From contig NZ_QFYS01000002.1 in assembly GCF_003254525.1 (NCBI RefSeq), forward strand, positions 372,001 to 436,000: DNA of 64,000 bases, written 5' to 3'. Positions 1-13,351 of the stretch are shown in pieces. Positions within the stretch are counted from its first letter, which is position 1; each line of letters begins with the position of its first letter. The position numbers and the translations under genes were made by a program. The notes below the pieces were generated by a model. The model searched no databases, was not told the DNA's origin, and saw nothing but the letters and a program-made list of their open reading frames with translations. The stretch comes from Phenylobacterium kunshanense (GTDB taxonomy: Bacteria > Pseudomonadota > Alphaproteobacteria > Caulobacterales > Caulobacteraceae).

Positions 1-3851
<3,851 letters not shown>

Positions 3852-3875
3852 TCCGGATTGCTGGGGTAGATTGAG

Positions 3876-5327
<1,452 letters not shown>

Positions 5328-5332
5328 GGCGT

Positions 5333-6226
5333 TCAGGCGGGGGCTTCGGCCTCCGCCAGCTCAGCCTTCAGCCAGCGCCGAAAACGGGCGACCTTGCCCG
5401 TTCGCGCCTCGCCGTGCCGGCTGACCAGCCAGTAGCTGAGCTTCGATCGCACGGTCTCCGCGCAGGGCGCCTCCAGCCGTCCGGTGCGCAGATGCGGCGT
5501 GGCCAGGGCGAGCGGCGCCAGGGCGACGCCGGCGCCCTCCAGCGCCGCCTGCATGGCGTCGTTCAGGCTGTCGCACCACAGCTCGCGCCCGGGCGCGCCG
5601 TCGACGCCGGCGCGGGCGAACCAGGCGTCCCAACCCTTGGGATCCAGCCGCAGGCGCAGTCGGGTGACCCCCGGCCACCCTTCACGCCGCAGGACCGTGG
5701 CGAGGGCCGGCGTGCAGACGGGACCCGCGACCAGCGGCAGGATCCGCTCGGCGTCGACATCGGCAGGTCGCCCGGCGCTCAGCCGCACGGCGACGTCCGC
5801 GCCCGAAGCCTCTAGGTCCACCACGGTCGCGGAGGCCTCCAACTGCAGTTCCAGGCCTGGGTTGGCGGACTCGAACGCCTGGATCCGCCGGGTCAGGAAG
5901 GCGTTCGCGAAGGCCGGTGCGGCGGTGACCTTCAGAATGGACGGATCGCGGGCCTGCCGCAGCGCGGCGGCGCCACGCTGCAGTTCCAGGAATGCCAGCG
6001 CCACGCTCGCCTGAAGGGCCTGGCCCGCCTCGGTCAGCTCGACGCGCCGATGGCCGCGAACGAAGAGGGCGACGCCGTAGAATGTCTCCAGCGCCCGGAT
6101 CCGGTGGCTGATCGCCGACGGCGTCAGATGGATCGAGCGTGCGGCGGCCTGGAACGATCCCAGCCGCGCCGCGGCCTCGAAGGCGCGGAACTGTTCGAGC
6201 GGCGGCAGGGGGTGGGTCGTGACCAT
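5333..6226 (-). CDS. LysR-family transcriptional regulator (GcvA-like)
   Basis: A 297-aa LysR-type regulator. The N-terminal winged helix (LEQFRAFEAAARLGSFQAAARSI, then LTPSAISHRIRALE) is typical of the GcvA subgroup (phrase 'PLPPL..FRAFEAAAR'). The rest is a periplasmic-binding-protein-like effector domain. The frame stays open upstream, but I chose the ATG at 6226 because it gives the canonical N-terminus and leaves a perfect palindrome (6239-6253) outside the coding region. It is divergent from the thioesterase gene at 6309, which is its most likely target. The effector is unknown. Confidence 0.9.
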   Translation of the reverse strand: MVTTHPLPPLEQFRAFEAAARLGSFQAAARSIHLTPSAISHRIRALETFYGVALFVRGHRRVELTEAGQALQASVALAFLELQRGAAALRQARDPSILKVTAAPAFANAFLTRRIQAFESANPGLELQLEASATVVDLEASGADVAVRLSAGRPADVDAERILPLVAGPVCTPALATVLRREGWPGVTRLRLRLDPKGWDAWFARAGVDGAPGRELWCDSLNDAMQAALEGAGVALAPLALATPHLRTGRLEAPCAETVRSKLSYWLVSRHGEARTGKVARFRRWLKAELAEAEAPA

Positions 6227-6238
6227 GGCGGCTTTCGA

Positions 6239-6253
6239 GTGAACTGAGTTCAC
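6239..6253. promoter_or_regulatory. Probable LysR operator in divergent spacer
   Basis: Perfect inverted repeat GTGAAC-TGA-GTTCAC in the 82-bp spacer between the divergent LysR and thioesterase genes. It contains a T-N11-A box (T at 6240, A at 6252), the classical LysR recognition pattern. It lies 12 bp upstream of the regulator start, consistent with autoregulation. Confidence 0.55.
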
Positions 6254-6308
6254 CTTAGACGCAGCGGTTTCGTTTGTCGTCCGGCGCGCCAGGCGGCACC
6301 AACGGGCC

Positions 6309-6749
6309 ATGACCGAGACGCCCCGACGCCCCCTTGTTCCCTTCGCCGACCACGCCCGCGTCGAGCGGCTGGACGCTTGCCGCACCCGGCTGCCCGACGC
6401 ACCCGAACTCACGAACCACATCGGCAGCGTCCACGCCGGCGCCCTGTTCACCCTGGCCGAGACCGCCTCGGGCGGGGCGATGATGGCCAGCTTCGGTCAG
6501 GCCGTCGGCGAGGGTGTCCGACCTCTCGTGCGCAAGTCCGAGATCCGCTACCTGCGGGTGGCGCGCGGCGAGCTCATCGCCACGGCGCGTATCGTCGAGC
6601 CTCCGGCGGCGATCGCGGACCGGCTTGCGGCGGACGGACGGACCGATTTCGAGGTGGCGGTCGTGCTGGCCGACGCCGACGGCCAGGTCGTCGCCGAGAT
6701 GGACGTCACCTGGAATCTCGCCCGGCCGCGCCAGCCCGCCGCCGCCTGA
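6309..6749 (+). CDS. Hotdog-fold thioesterase (PaaI/DUF4442-like)
   Basis: A 146-aa single-domain protein with the hotdog signature 'NHIGSVHAGALFTLAETASGG' around residues 37-57: an N-H-x-G-x-x-H-A-G loop followed by the long central helix. Such proteins hydrolyse acyl-CoA thioesters, often as housekeeping or aromatic-pathway esterases; the substrate cannot be read from the sequence. It is divergent from the LysR regulator and its TGA abuts the stop of the convergent DUF1295 gene with no spacer. Confidence 0.8.
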   Translation: MTETPRRPLVPFADHARVERLDACRTRLPDAPELTNHIGSVHAGALFTLAETASGGAMMASFGQAVGEGVRPLVRKSEIRYLRVARGELIATARIVEPPAAIADRLAADGRTDFEVAVVLADADGQVVAEMDVTWNLARPRQPAAA

Positions 6750-7547
6750 TCAGCCCTCGGCCAGCCGCTTCGGCGGCAACGGGATGAAGGCGCTGGTGCG
6801 TCGGACATAGTCCTCGTACTCGGGCTTCGAGCGCTTGAGCCGGCGTTCCAGCAGCGCGGCGCCGCTGAACTGGATCAGCAGCCAGGTCAGCACAGCCGGC
6901 CCGACGATCGCGAACAGGCCCGGCTTCGTCTCGGCGGCGATAGCGTAGAGACCCCACCAGACGCACAGGTCCCCGAAGTAGTTCGGGTGCCGCGTGTACC
7001 GCCACAGGCCGCGGTCCATGACCTTCCCGTGATTGGCCGGGTCGGCCTTGAAGCGCGCCAGCTGCCAGTCGCCGATGCTCTCGAACAGGATGCCCACGAT
7101 GGCGAGGCCGGCGCCCGCGAAGGCGAGCGCGCCGAGCTCGGCCGGCTCGGGCGACACTTGGCCCAGCTGCACCGGCAGGGAGACGGCCCACAGCAACACG
7201 CCCTGCAGCAGGAACACGTTGGTCAGGGTCATCAGGTGCGGGTTGCCCTTCGCCTTGGCGACCATGGCGACGTAGCGCTTGTCGGGCCCGTCGCGACGCC
7301 AGCGCCAGAGCAGATAGCTGGCCAGGCGCAGGCCCCACACGACCGCCAGCGAGACGATCAGCAGCTTCCGAGGCTCCGCCCCGCCGCCGAACAGGTAGGA
7401 GGAGACCGCCATGAGCGCGAGGCCCGCCGCCCAGCAGGCGTCGATGAAGCTCACGTCCTTGAGCGGAATGCTGATCAGCCAGAACACCAGCATGGCGGCG
7501 ATCACCACGCAGAAGTTGGCGCCCAGCAACGGCAGGATCTCGGTCAT
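6750..7547 (-). CDS. DUF1295 / steroid 5-alpha-reductase-like membrane protein
   Basis: A 265-aa integral membrane protein with about six to seven hydrophobic segments. The C-terminal part has the DUF1295 signature 'GLWRYTRHPNYFGDLCVWWGLY' (about residues 183-204), also found in steroid 5-alpha reductases and isoprenylcysteine methyltransferases, where it binds NADPH or SAM. A second family hallmark follows near the C-terminus (LERRLKRSKPEYEDYVRRTSAF). Substrate unknown. It is divergent from the HxlR gene, with a 124-bp spacer. Confidence 0.82.
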   Translation of the reverse strand: MTEILPLLGANFCVVIAAMLVFWLISIPLKDVSFIDACWAAGLALMAVSSYLFGGGAEPRKLLIVSLAVVWGLRLASYLLWRWRRDGPDKRYVAMVAKAKGNPHLMTLTNVFLLQGVLLWAVSLPVQLGQVSPEPAELGALAFAGAGLAIVGILFESIGDWQLARFKADPANHGKVMDRGLWRYTRHPNYFGDLCVWWGLYAIAAETKPGLFAIVGPAVLTWLLIQFSGAALLERRLKRSKPEYEDYVRRTSAFIPLPPKRLAEG

Positions 7548-7622
7548 GGCCCCCTCGCGATCCCGGTCGTCGCGCGCCAGGAGTCAGTTTGATTATGCAA
7601 CGAAGGCAGCGTAGGGTCGCGA

Positions 7623-7640
7623 CAGTTGCGGAGTCAACTG
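7623..7640. promoter_or_regulatory. Inverted repeat, probable HxlR operator
   Basis: CAGTTG-N6-CAACTG, perfect 6-bp arms, in the spacer between the divergent DUF1295 gene and the tandem HxlR regulator, 32 bp before the regulator start. A related half-site (CAGTTTG) lies at about 7584-7590. The placement fits an autoregulatory operator. Confidence 0.4.
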
Positions 7641-7671
7641 GACCCCGCCCAACCATGCCGCACCGGAGATC

Positions 7672-8631
7672 ATGCGCGAGCCCAGGTTCATCCGTACCTG
7701 TTCGATCTGGCGGGCGTTGGAGGTCGTAGGCGACACCTCGACCCTGCTGATCCTCGAGGCGAGCTGGATCGGCGCACGACGATTCGACGACTTCCGCGCG
7801 CGCACGGGCCTCCTGAACGCTCTGCTCAGCGATCGCCTGAAGCGGCTGGTGGCCGCCGGCATCTTTCGGAAGGTCGCCTATTCGGAGACCCCGCCGCGGT
7901 TCGAGTACCGCCTGACCGAGAAGGGCCAGGATCTCTACTGGACGGCCCTGATGCTGCGTCGCTGGGAGCGCCGGTGGGCGCCGCGCGAGGGCAAGCTCGA
8001 CATCCTCCTGCGCCACACGACCTGCGGCCAGATCTTCGAACCCACGCCGACGTGCCTGGCTTGCGGGGAGGAGGTGACCGCCCGCGACGTGGACTGGACC
8101 GAGGGGCCGGGCGTGGGCTGGATGGCGGCCCGCTATAGCCGCCGCCGCCAGCAGCGGGCCGCGGCGGCCGAACGCGCCGGCGAGACGGCCCTCATGGACG
8201 AGGCGGCCCAGATCACCGGCGACCGCTGGGCCAGCCTGGTTCTGCGCTCGATCTTCACGGGCGTCCGCCGCTTCGACGAGATCCGCCGCGACACGGCGAT
8301 GGCCAGCAACATCCTGTCGGAGCGGCTGTCCTGGCTGGCCGGCAAGGGGGTGATCCGCGCCGAGGCCTATTCCGCCAGCCCGCCCCGCTACGAGTACCGG
8401 CTCACCGAGAAGGGCCTCGACTACTACCCGATCCTGCTGATGCTGCTGCAGTGGGGCGACCGCTACTACGTCGCGCCGGAAGGCCCACCGCTGCTGTTGC
8501 GACATGGCGCCGACGGCCACGACCTGCGGCCCGCCGTCACCTGCTCATGCTGCCATGCGCCTGTGCGCCCGCAGGACGTGACCTTCGAGATCGTCGAGGC
8601 CGCTCCAGCGCGCCGCGACGTGGCTTCCTGA
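7672..8631 (+). CDS. Tandem HxlR-type transcriptional regulator
   Basis: A 319-aa protein with two HxlR winged-helix domains in one chain. The first spans about residues 8-100 (IWRALEVVGDTSTLLILEASWIG, then RFEYRLTEKGQDLY) and the second about 180-275 (AAQITGDRWASLVLRSIFTGV, then RYEYRLTEKGLDYY). Each is followed by a region with Cys pairs (CGQIFEPTPTCLACG; CSCCHAPV) that may bind metal. Most HxlR proteins have one domain and act as dimers, so this is an intramolecular duplication. It is followed after 29 bp by the carotenoid oxygenase gene, which it probably controls. Confidence 0.88.
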   Translation: MREPRFIRTCSIWRALEVVGDTSTLLILEASWIGARRFDDFRARTGLLNALLSDRLKRLVAAGIFRKVAYSETPPRFEYRLTEKGQDLYWTALMLRRWERRWAPREGKLDILLRHTTCGQIFEPTPTCLACGEEVTARDVDWTEGPGVGWMAARYSRRRQQRAAAAERAGETALMDEAAQITGDRWASLVLRSIFTGVRRFDEIRRDTAMASNILSERLSWLAGKGVIRAEAYSASPPRYEYRLTEKGLDYYPILLMLLQWGDRYYVAPEGPPLLLRHGADGHDLRPAVTCSCCHAPVRPQDVTFEIVEAAPARRDVAS

Positions 8632-8660
8632 CCGACAACCGCCGAACAACGGACCCGCCG

Positions 8661-10130
8661 ATGCCCACGACCCTCGTCAACCGGATCAGGCACACCCTGA
8701 GCCCCAACAACCACCCGTACATGAACGGGGCCTGGACCCCGAACTTCGACGAGTACGACGCGACAGGCATGCAGGTGATCGGGGAGATCCCAAAGGACAT
8801 CGACGGCGTCTATGTCCGCAACACCGAGAACCCGGTCCACGATCCGATCGGCGTCTACCATCCGTTCGACGGCGACGGGATGATCCACGCGATCTCGTTC
8901 CGCGACGGCGAGGCCGAGTATCGCAACCGCTTCGTCCGCACCCGCGGCTTCGAGGCCGAGCAGGAGGCGGGCGGCGCGCTGTGGGCCGGCATCGCCGAGC
9001 ACCCGAGCCAGTCGAAACGGCCGGGATTCGGCTGCCATGGCGGCATCAAGGACTCATCGTCCACCGACGTGGTCGTGCACGCGGGCAGGATCCTCTCGAC
9101 CTTCTACCAGTGTGGCGAAGGTTACCGGCTGGATCCCTATTCCTTGGAGCAGCAGGGCATCGAAAGCTGGACGCCGATCGACGGCATCTCGGCCCACCCC
9201 AAGGTGGACGAGGCGACGGGCGAGCTGCTGTTCTTCAACTACTCCAAGCATGCGCCTTACATGCACTACGGCGTCGTGGGGCCGGACAACCGGCTGCGCC
9301 ACTACGTGCCGATCCCCCTGCCGGGGCCGCGCCTGCCGCACGACATGGCCTTCACGCAGAACTACTCGATCTTCGCCGACCTGCCGCTGTTCTGGGACGA
9401 GAGCCTGCTGGCCAAGGGCTATCACGCCGCCCGCTTCCACCCCGACATGCCGACCCGCTTCGCCATCATTCCGCGCTACGGCAAGCCTGAGGACATTCGC
9501 TGGTTCGAGGCCGATCCGACCTACGTCCTGCACTGGATGAACGCCTACGAGGAGGGCGACGAGATCGTCCTCGACGGCTACTTCCAGGAAGATCCCCAGC
9601 CCCCGGCGCTGGACGGATTCCCCGGCAAGCTGGGCCAGATGATGGCCTATCTCGACGAGCACTCGATGAAGCCCAAGCTGCATCGCTGGCGCTTCAACAT
9701 GCGAACCGGAGAGGTGAAGGAAGGCCACCTCGACGACCGCGTCCTGGAGTTCGGGTCCTTCAACATGAAGGTCGCGGGTCGCAAGGGCCGCTACCTCTAT
9801 TCCACGACGACCGAGCCGGGCTGGTTCCTGTTCAACGGTCTGGTCAAGCACGACCTGGACACGGGAAGGAGCTGGAGCCTGCCCTTCGGCGACGGCCGCT
9901 ATGGCTCGGAGGCGCCGTTCGCACCGCGGATCGGGGCGACCGAGGAAGACGACGGCTACATCGTCAGCTTCATCACCGACCTGCGGCAGGATCGGTCCGA
10001 GTGCGTCCTCATCGACGCCAAGGACATCGAGGCCGGGCCGGTCTGCCAGATCATCCTGCCGCACCGGATCTCGTCGGGCACCCACGCGGCGTGGGCCAAC
10101 GGCGAGGACATTCGGCGCGCCCGCGTCTGA
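8661..10130 (+). CDS. Carotenoid/lignostilbene cleavage oxygenase family protein
   Basis: A 489-aa member of the carotenoid cleavage oxygenase family, non-heme Fe(II) enzymes that split a C=C bond with O2. Four histidines in the expected contexts form the iron site: H179 (SAHPK), H227 (PHDMAF), H291 (VLHWMNAYEEGD) and H475 (GTHAAW). The N-terminal motif 'IPKDIDGVYVRNTENP' and 'FDGDGMIHAI' are diagnostic. I start at the ATG at 8661; the frame is open further upstream but overlaps the regulator. The neighbouring thiolase and regulator suggest catabolism of a stilbene-like, phenylpropanoid or apocarotenoid compound; this is inference. Confidence 0.9.
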   Translation: MPTTLVNRIRHTLSPNNHPYMNGAWTPNFDEYDATGMQVIGEIPKDIDGVYVRNTENPVHDPIGVYHPFDGDGMIHAISFRDGEAEYRNRFVRTRGFEAEQEAGGALWAGIAEHPSQSKRPGFGCHGGIKDSSSTDVVVHAGRILSTFYQCGEGYRLDPYSLEQQGIESWTPIDGISAHPKVDEATGELLFFNYSKHAPYMHYGVVGPDNRLRHYVPIPLPGPRLPHDMAFTQNYSIFADLPLFWDESLLAKGYHAARFHPDMPTRFAIIPRYGKPEDIRWFEADPTYVLHWMNAYEEGDEIVLDGYFQEDPQPPALDGFPGKLGQMMAYLDEHSMKPKLHRWRFNMRTGEVKEGHLDDRVLEFGSFNMKVAGRKGRYLYSTTTEPGWFLFNGLVKHDLDTGRSWSLPFGDGRYGSEAPFAPRIGATEEDDGYIVSFITDLRQDRSECVLIDAKDIEAGPVCQIILPHRISSGTHAAWANGEDIRRARV

Positions 10131-10174
10131 CAGCCAAAGCATCCACAAGCGCGGTGCGGCCGCCGGAGGAAACC

Positions 10175-11413
10175 ATGACGTCAAAGGTGTTCGTGCTGGG
10201 CGGCGCCCAGACCGACTTCGCCCGCAACTTCGCGCGGGAGGGCGGCGATCTGTTCGCCATGTTCAAGGAGGTGCTGGACGCGGGGTTCGCCGCCACGGGC
10301 ATCGAGCCCGAACAGGTGGAGGCGGCGCACGTCGGCAACTTCACCGCGGAGATCTTCTGCCACCAGGGCCACCTGGGCGGCTTCTTCGCCGCCGCCGAGC
10401 CGCGGCTGGATGGAATACCTACCCAGCGTCACGAGGCGGCCTGCGCCTCCGGCAGCATGGCGCTGCTCTCGGCGGCGGCCGAGATCGAGGCGGGCCGCTA
10501 CGACCTGATCGCGGTGTTGGGCATCGAGATGATGCGCAACGTGCCCGGCGATCAGGCGGCGCTCAACATCGGCGGGCCGGCCATGTGGTCTGGTCGCGAG
10601 CGGCAGGGCGTGAAGTATCCCTGGCCAGCTGTCTTCTCGGACCTGGGCGACGAGTACGACCGGCGCTATGGCCTGAAGCACGAGCACCTGGCCGAGATCG
10701 CACGGATCAACTTCGCCAACGCCCGGCGAAATCCCTACGCCCAGACGCGGAAGTGGGCCTTCACCAACGCCAGCTTCACCGAGGACGACGAGGCCAACCC
10801 AGTCGTCCATGGGCGCATCCGCAGGCAGGACTGCGGGCAGGTCACCGACGGCGCCGCGGTCGTCTTCCTGGCCAGCGAACGCGCGGCGCGCGCCTATGCC
10901 GACCGCCACGGCCGGTCGCTGGAATCCGTGGGTCGCATCGAGGGCTGGGGTCACCGCAGCTCGCACATCTCCTACGAACCCAAGCTCGAGAAGAGCCGGG
11001 GCCAGCCCTACGTCTTCCCGCACGTGCGACGGGCGATCACCGACGCCTACGCGCGCGCCGGGATCGCCGGCCCCGAGGCGCTGGACGGCGTCGAGGTCCA
11101 TGACTGCTTCACGACCACGGAATACATGGCCATCGACCACCTGGGCCTCACCGCGCCGGGAGAGAGCTGGAAGGCCATCGAGACCGGGATCATCGCGCCC
11201 GGCGGAGCCACGCCCATCAATCCCAGCGGCGGCCTGATCGGCCTGGGCCATCCCGTCGGCGCCACGGGCGTGCGGATGATGCTGGACTGCGCCCGGCAGG
11301 TGACTGACCAGGCCGAGGACTGCCAGGTGGGCGGTGCGCGCCGCTTCGCCATGCTGAACATCGGCGGCAGCACCACCACGACGGCCTGCTTCGTGGTCGG
11401 GGCGGGCGTTTGA
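10175..11413 (+). CDS. Thiolase-like acetyl-CoA acetyltransferase
   Basis: A 412-aa thiolase of the SCP-x/acetyl-CoA acetyltransferase type. The nucleophile is C90 (EACASGS); the catalytic histidines are H309 (EVHDCF) and H359 (GLIGLGHPVGATG). The internal sequence (ARINFANARRNPYAQ) is typical of bacterial acyl-CoA acetyltransferases that act with a DUF35 partner, but no DUF35 gene follows here. A clear ribosome binding site GGAGGA (10165-10170) precedes the ATG. It lies 44 bp after the oxygenase and is likely co-transcribed with it. Confidence 0.87.
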   Translation: MTSKVFVLGGAQTDFARNFAREGGDLFAMFKEVLDAGFAATGIEPEQVEAAHVGNFTAEIFCHQGHLGGFFAAAEPRLDGIPTQRHEAACASGSMALLSAAAEIEAGRYDLIAVLGIEMMRNVPGDQAALNIGGPAMWSGRERQGVKYPWPAVFSDLGDEYDRRYGLKHEHLAEIARINFANARRNPYAQTRKWAFTNASFTEDDEANPVVHGRIRRQDCGQVTDGAAVVFLASERAARAYADRHGRSLESVGRIEGWGHRSSHISYEPKLEKSRGQPYVFPHVRRAITDAYARAGIAGPEALDGVEVHDCFTTTEYMAIDHLGLTAPGESWKAIETGIIAPGGATPINPSGGLIGLGHPVGATGVRMMLDCARQVTDQAEDCQVGGARRFAMLNIGGSTTTTACFVVGAGV

Positions 11414-11462
11414 TCGCGCAGGGGTCGCATTTTCTGAACACGCGCGCGATTCGAGAGCCCTC

Positions 11463-11481
11463 ACTCGCCTTCGAGGCGAGT
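11463..11481 (+). terminator. Hairpin after the thiolase gene
   Basis: Arms ACTCGCC and GGCGAGT (7 bp, perfect) with loop TTCGA, about 50 bp after the thiolase stop. Only a weak T-rich stretch follows (about 11487-11505), so termination is plausible but not strong. Confidence 0.45.
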
Positions 11482-11559
11482 CAGCTTGGCTTTGGGTAGA
11501 TTTTGAGAAAAGTTAACAACAGGCCGCTGTGGCCACCCGATCGGGGACGGGGGACTATC

Positions 11560-12438
11560 ATGTTCAGGAAGACTGCGGTCGCCACGGCCGCACTGGCGCT
11601 GAGCCTTGGCGCGTTTGCCGCGCCGGCCCACAGCTGGGATCTCATCGACTGGAACGGCACGCAGGTGTGGGGCGAGGCGTGGACGCCGACGACCACCCTG
11701 TCCTGGAACCAGAGCAGCACGAACGTCTGGTATCGCATCTATTTCGAGGGCTACACCGACGCCTACCAGAACGGTAACGAGGTGCTGCCAGGCCTCGCCT
11801 CGACGGTTCTCTACCGGCTGACGGAGGTGAAGGACGCCGGAAAGACCTGGCAGTTCGAGTACCTGGTGGAGAACGCCTCGGTCGATCCGGTAACCGAGTC
11901 CCGGGTCACGGCCATCGGCTTCGATGTCAATCAGACCCTGAAGTCGGTGAGTCTCGCCCCGGGCGGCGAGTACCGCACGGTGGGGCGTGGCGACTTCGAC
12001 CCGGTCAACAACTACCTGATCGACGACGATTTCGACGTCTGCTTCACCACCAAGGGGTCGTTCTACGGCTCCCCGACGAACAGCAGCAGCAACTGCGACC
12101 CGGGCTCCAACGCCGGTCCCGAGCTGGGCGAGTCGGGCAGCGGGATGTTCACGCTGAAGTTCTACTCGTCGAAGTCGACGGTGGGCTTCCGCAACCCCTT
12201 CGTCGCCTACGACGGCATCGAGTTCAACGATCCCGGCGCCCGCACGACGACCTATGGCAAGTACTACGATTACAAGGGCCACAAGCACGGCAAGGGCTGC
12301 GGCCACGACAGCGACGACAGCGGCTACGGCCTGCCCGTTGCCTGGGTGCCCGAGCCTTCCACCTGGGCGCTGATGATCATCGGCTTCGGCGGGGCCGGCG
12401 TCGCCTTGCGCTCGCGCCGCCGCGCGATCGCCGCCTAG
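11560..12438 (+). CDS. PEPxxWA-CTERM sorting-domain protein
   Basis: A 292-aa exported protein. N-terminal signal peptide (FRKTAVATAALALSLGAF, cleavage near APAHS-W). The middle is a beta-rich, Tyr/Asp/Ser-rich domain of unknown function with a Cys pair and a His/Lys-rich stretch near residue 245 (KGHKHGKGCGHD). The C-terminus has the PEP-CTERM anchor: VPEPSTWALMIIGFGG, a hydrophobic helix and basic RSRRR. Family knowledge: such anchors are processed by an exosortase and link proteins to the envelope or extracellular matrix. No exosortase is visible in the window. The start is the ATG that gives an uninterrupted signal peptide. Confidence 0.85.
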   Translation: MFRKTAVATAALALSLGAFAAPAHSWDLIDWNGTQVWGEAWTPTTTLSWNQSSTNVWYRIYFEGYTDAYQNGNEVLPGLASTVLYRLTEVKDAGKTWQFEYLVENASVDPVTESRVTAIGFDVNQTLKSVSLAPGGEYRTVGRGDFDPVNNYLIDDDFDVCFTTKGSFYGSPTNSSSNCDPGSNAGPELGESGSGMFTLKFYSSKSTVGFRNPFVAYDGIEFNDPGARTTTYGKYYDYKGHKHGKGCGHDSDDSGYGLPVAWVPEPSTWALMIIGFGGAGVALRSRRRAIAA

Positions 12439-12457
12439 AGACCGGGCACGCTGGCGA

Positions 12458-12850
12458 TCAGTCCAGCGGTATGATGAGGACGAGCCGGTTGCGGCCGGCT
12501 CGTCGCCGGTAGTCGACGATCCGGCTCCAGGCGCGGATGATTTCCAGGCCCGCGCCGCCGCCGCGTTCCAGATTCGGACCGGCAAAGACCGCCTCGCGCG
12601 GGTCGAACGGCCGACCCGCGTCGCTGACCGTCAGGCGCAGGTGGTCTTCCCGGTGGCCGATGCGCAGGACGATGCGGCTGTCGGGGTGGGCATCGCCATG
12701 CTCGACCACATTCGCCACCCATTCCTCGACGACGACGGCCAGCCGCTCGGCGGCGGTCGGCGGCAGCTCGCTCCCGTCGCTGAAGCTTCTGACGACCCCA
12801 AGGGCATCCGCGACCGCCCGGGCGGTTGGCGACAACCGCACGATCAGCAT
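12458..12850 (-). CDS. RsbW/SpoIIAB-like anti-sigma serine kinase
   Basis: A 130-aa GHKL ATPase. The N-box is EEWVANVVEHG (N47), the D-box SDAGRPFDP (D77) and the G-box ERGGGAGLEII (residues 95-105), so all ATP-binding elements are intact. Family role: phosphorylates a STAS antagonist and, when free, sequesters a sigma factor or other partner. The likely partners are the STAS protein at 17060-17395 and the SpoIIE phosphatase at 13877-16102. No sigma factor gene is adjacent. It is divergent from the FecR gene, with a 63-bp spacer. Confidence 0.85.
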   Translation of the reverse strand: MLIVRLSPTARAVADALGVVRSFSDGSELPPTAAERLAVVVEEWVANVVEHGDAHPDSRIVLRIGHREDHLRLTVSDAGRPFDPREAVFAGPNLERGGGAGLEIIRAWSRIVDYRRRAGRNRLVLIIPLD

Positions 12851-12913
12851 GGCTTCGGGTTGGGCATGTTCGCCGAGCTGGGTTATGACTAGCCTGTGAG
12901 CAGGGAGAGGTGG

Positions 12914-13351
12914 ATGCGGGGTGCGCTCGTCGCAGGATTGCTGATCGCCATCGGCCTGTCGACGCCAAGCGTGGCCCTGGCTGAGATCGGCCGCATCAAG
13001 ACAGTCGTGGGGCAGGTGAACGTCGTGCGGGGCAAGGTGGTGACACCAGCCACGCCGGGCCTGAAGCTCGAAGTTCGCGATGTGCTAGCCACGGGACCGA
13101 ACGGGCGCGTCGGCGTCACCTTCGTCGACAACAGCCGCTTTGCGATCGGCCCGAACAGTCGCGTGGCCCTCAGCGAATTCGAGTTCGACGACACCACCCA
13201 CAGGGGCAAGTCCCTCACCACTCTCGATCGCGGCACCCTGGGTGTGGTGTCCGGCCAGATCGCCAAGGAAAACAAGGACGCCATGAAGGTCCGGACGCCG
13301 ACGTCGCTGCTTGCGGCGCGCGGCACCCGCTTCGTGGTGGAAGTGAAATGA
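12914..13351 (+). CDS. Periplasmic FecR-domain protein
   Basis: A 145-aa exported protein: signal peptide (MRGALVAGLLIAIGLSTPSVALAE), then a single FecR domain (GRIKTVVGQVNVVRG; VTFVDNSRFAIGPNSRVALSEFEFD; VRTPTSLLAARGTRFVVEV). It has no cytoplasmic anti-sigma segment or membrane anchor, so it is not the usual FecR anti-sigma factor but a free periplasmic version. I chose the ATG at 12914 over an in-frame GTG at 12896 because GGGAG (12903-12907) is properly spaced. Its stop overlaps the start of the OmpA gene (ATGA), so the two are translationally coupled. Confidence 0.85.
   Translation: MRGALVAGLLIAIGLSTPSVALAEIGRIKTVVGQVNVVRGKVVTPATPGLKLEVRDVLATGPNGRVGVTFVDNSRFAIGPNSRVALSEFEFDDTTHRGKSLTTLDRGTLGVVSGQIAKENKDAMKVRTPTSLLAARGTRFVVEVK

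Noticed and set aside
5333..6451. A longer version of the LysR protein starting at 6451
   Set aside because: The extra residues are not LysR-like, overlap the divergent thioesterase gene and would put the operator palindrome inside the coding region.
6706..8520. A 604-codon minus-strand frame covering DUF1295 and part of the HxlR gene
   Set aside because: It is out of frame with DUF1295, antisense to HxlR and has no domain similarity.
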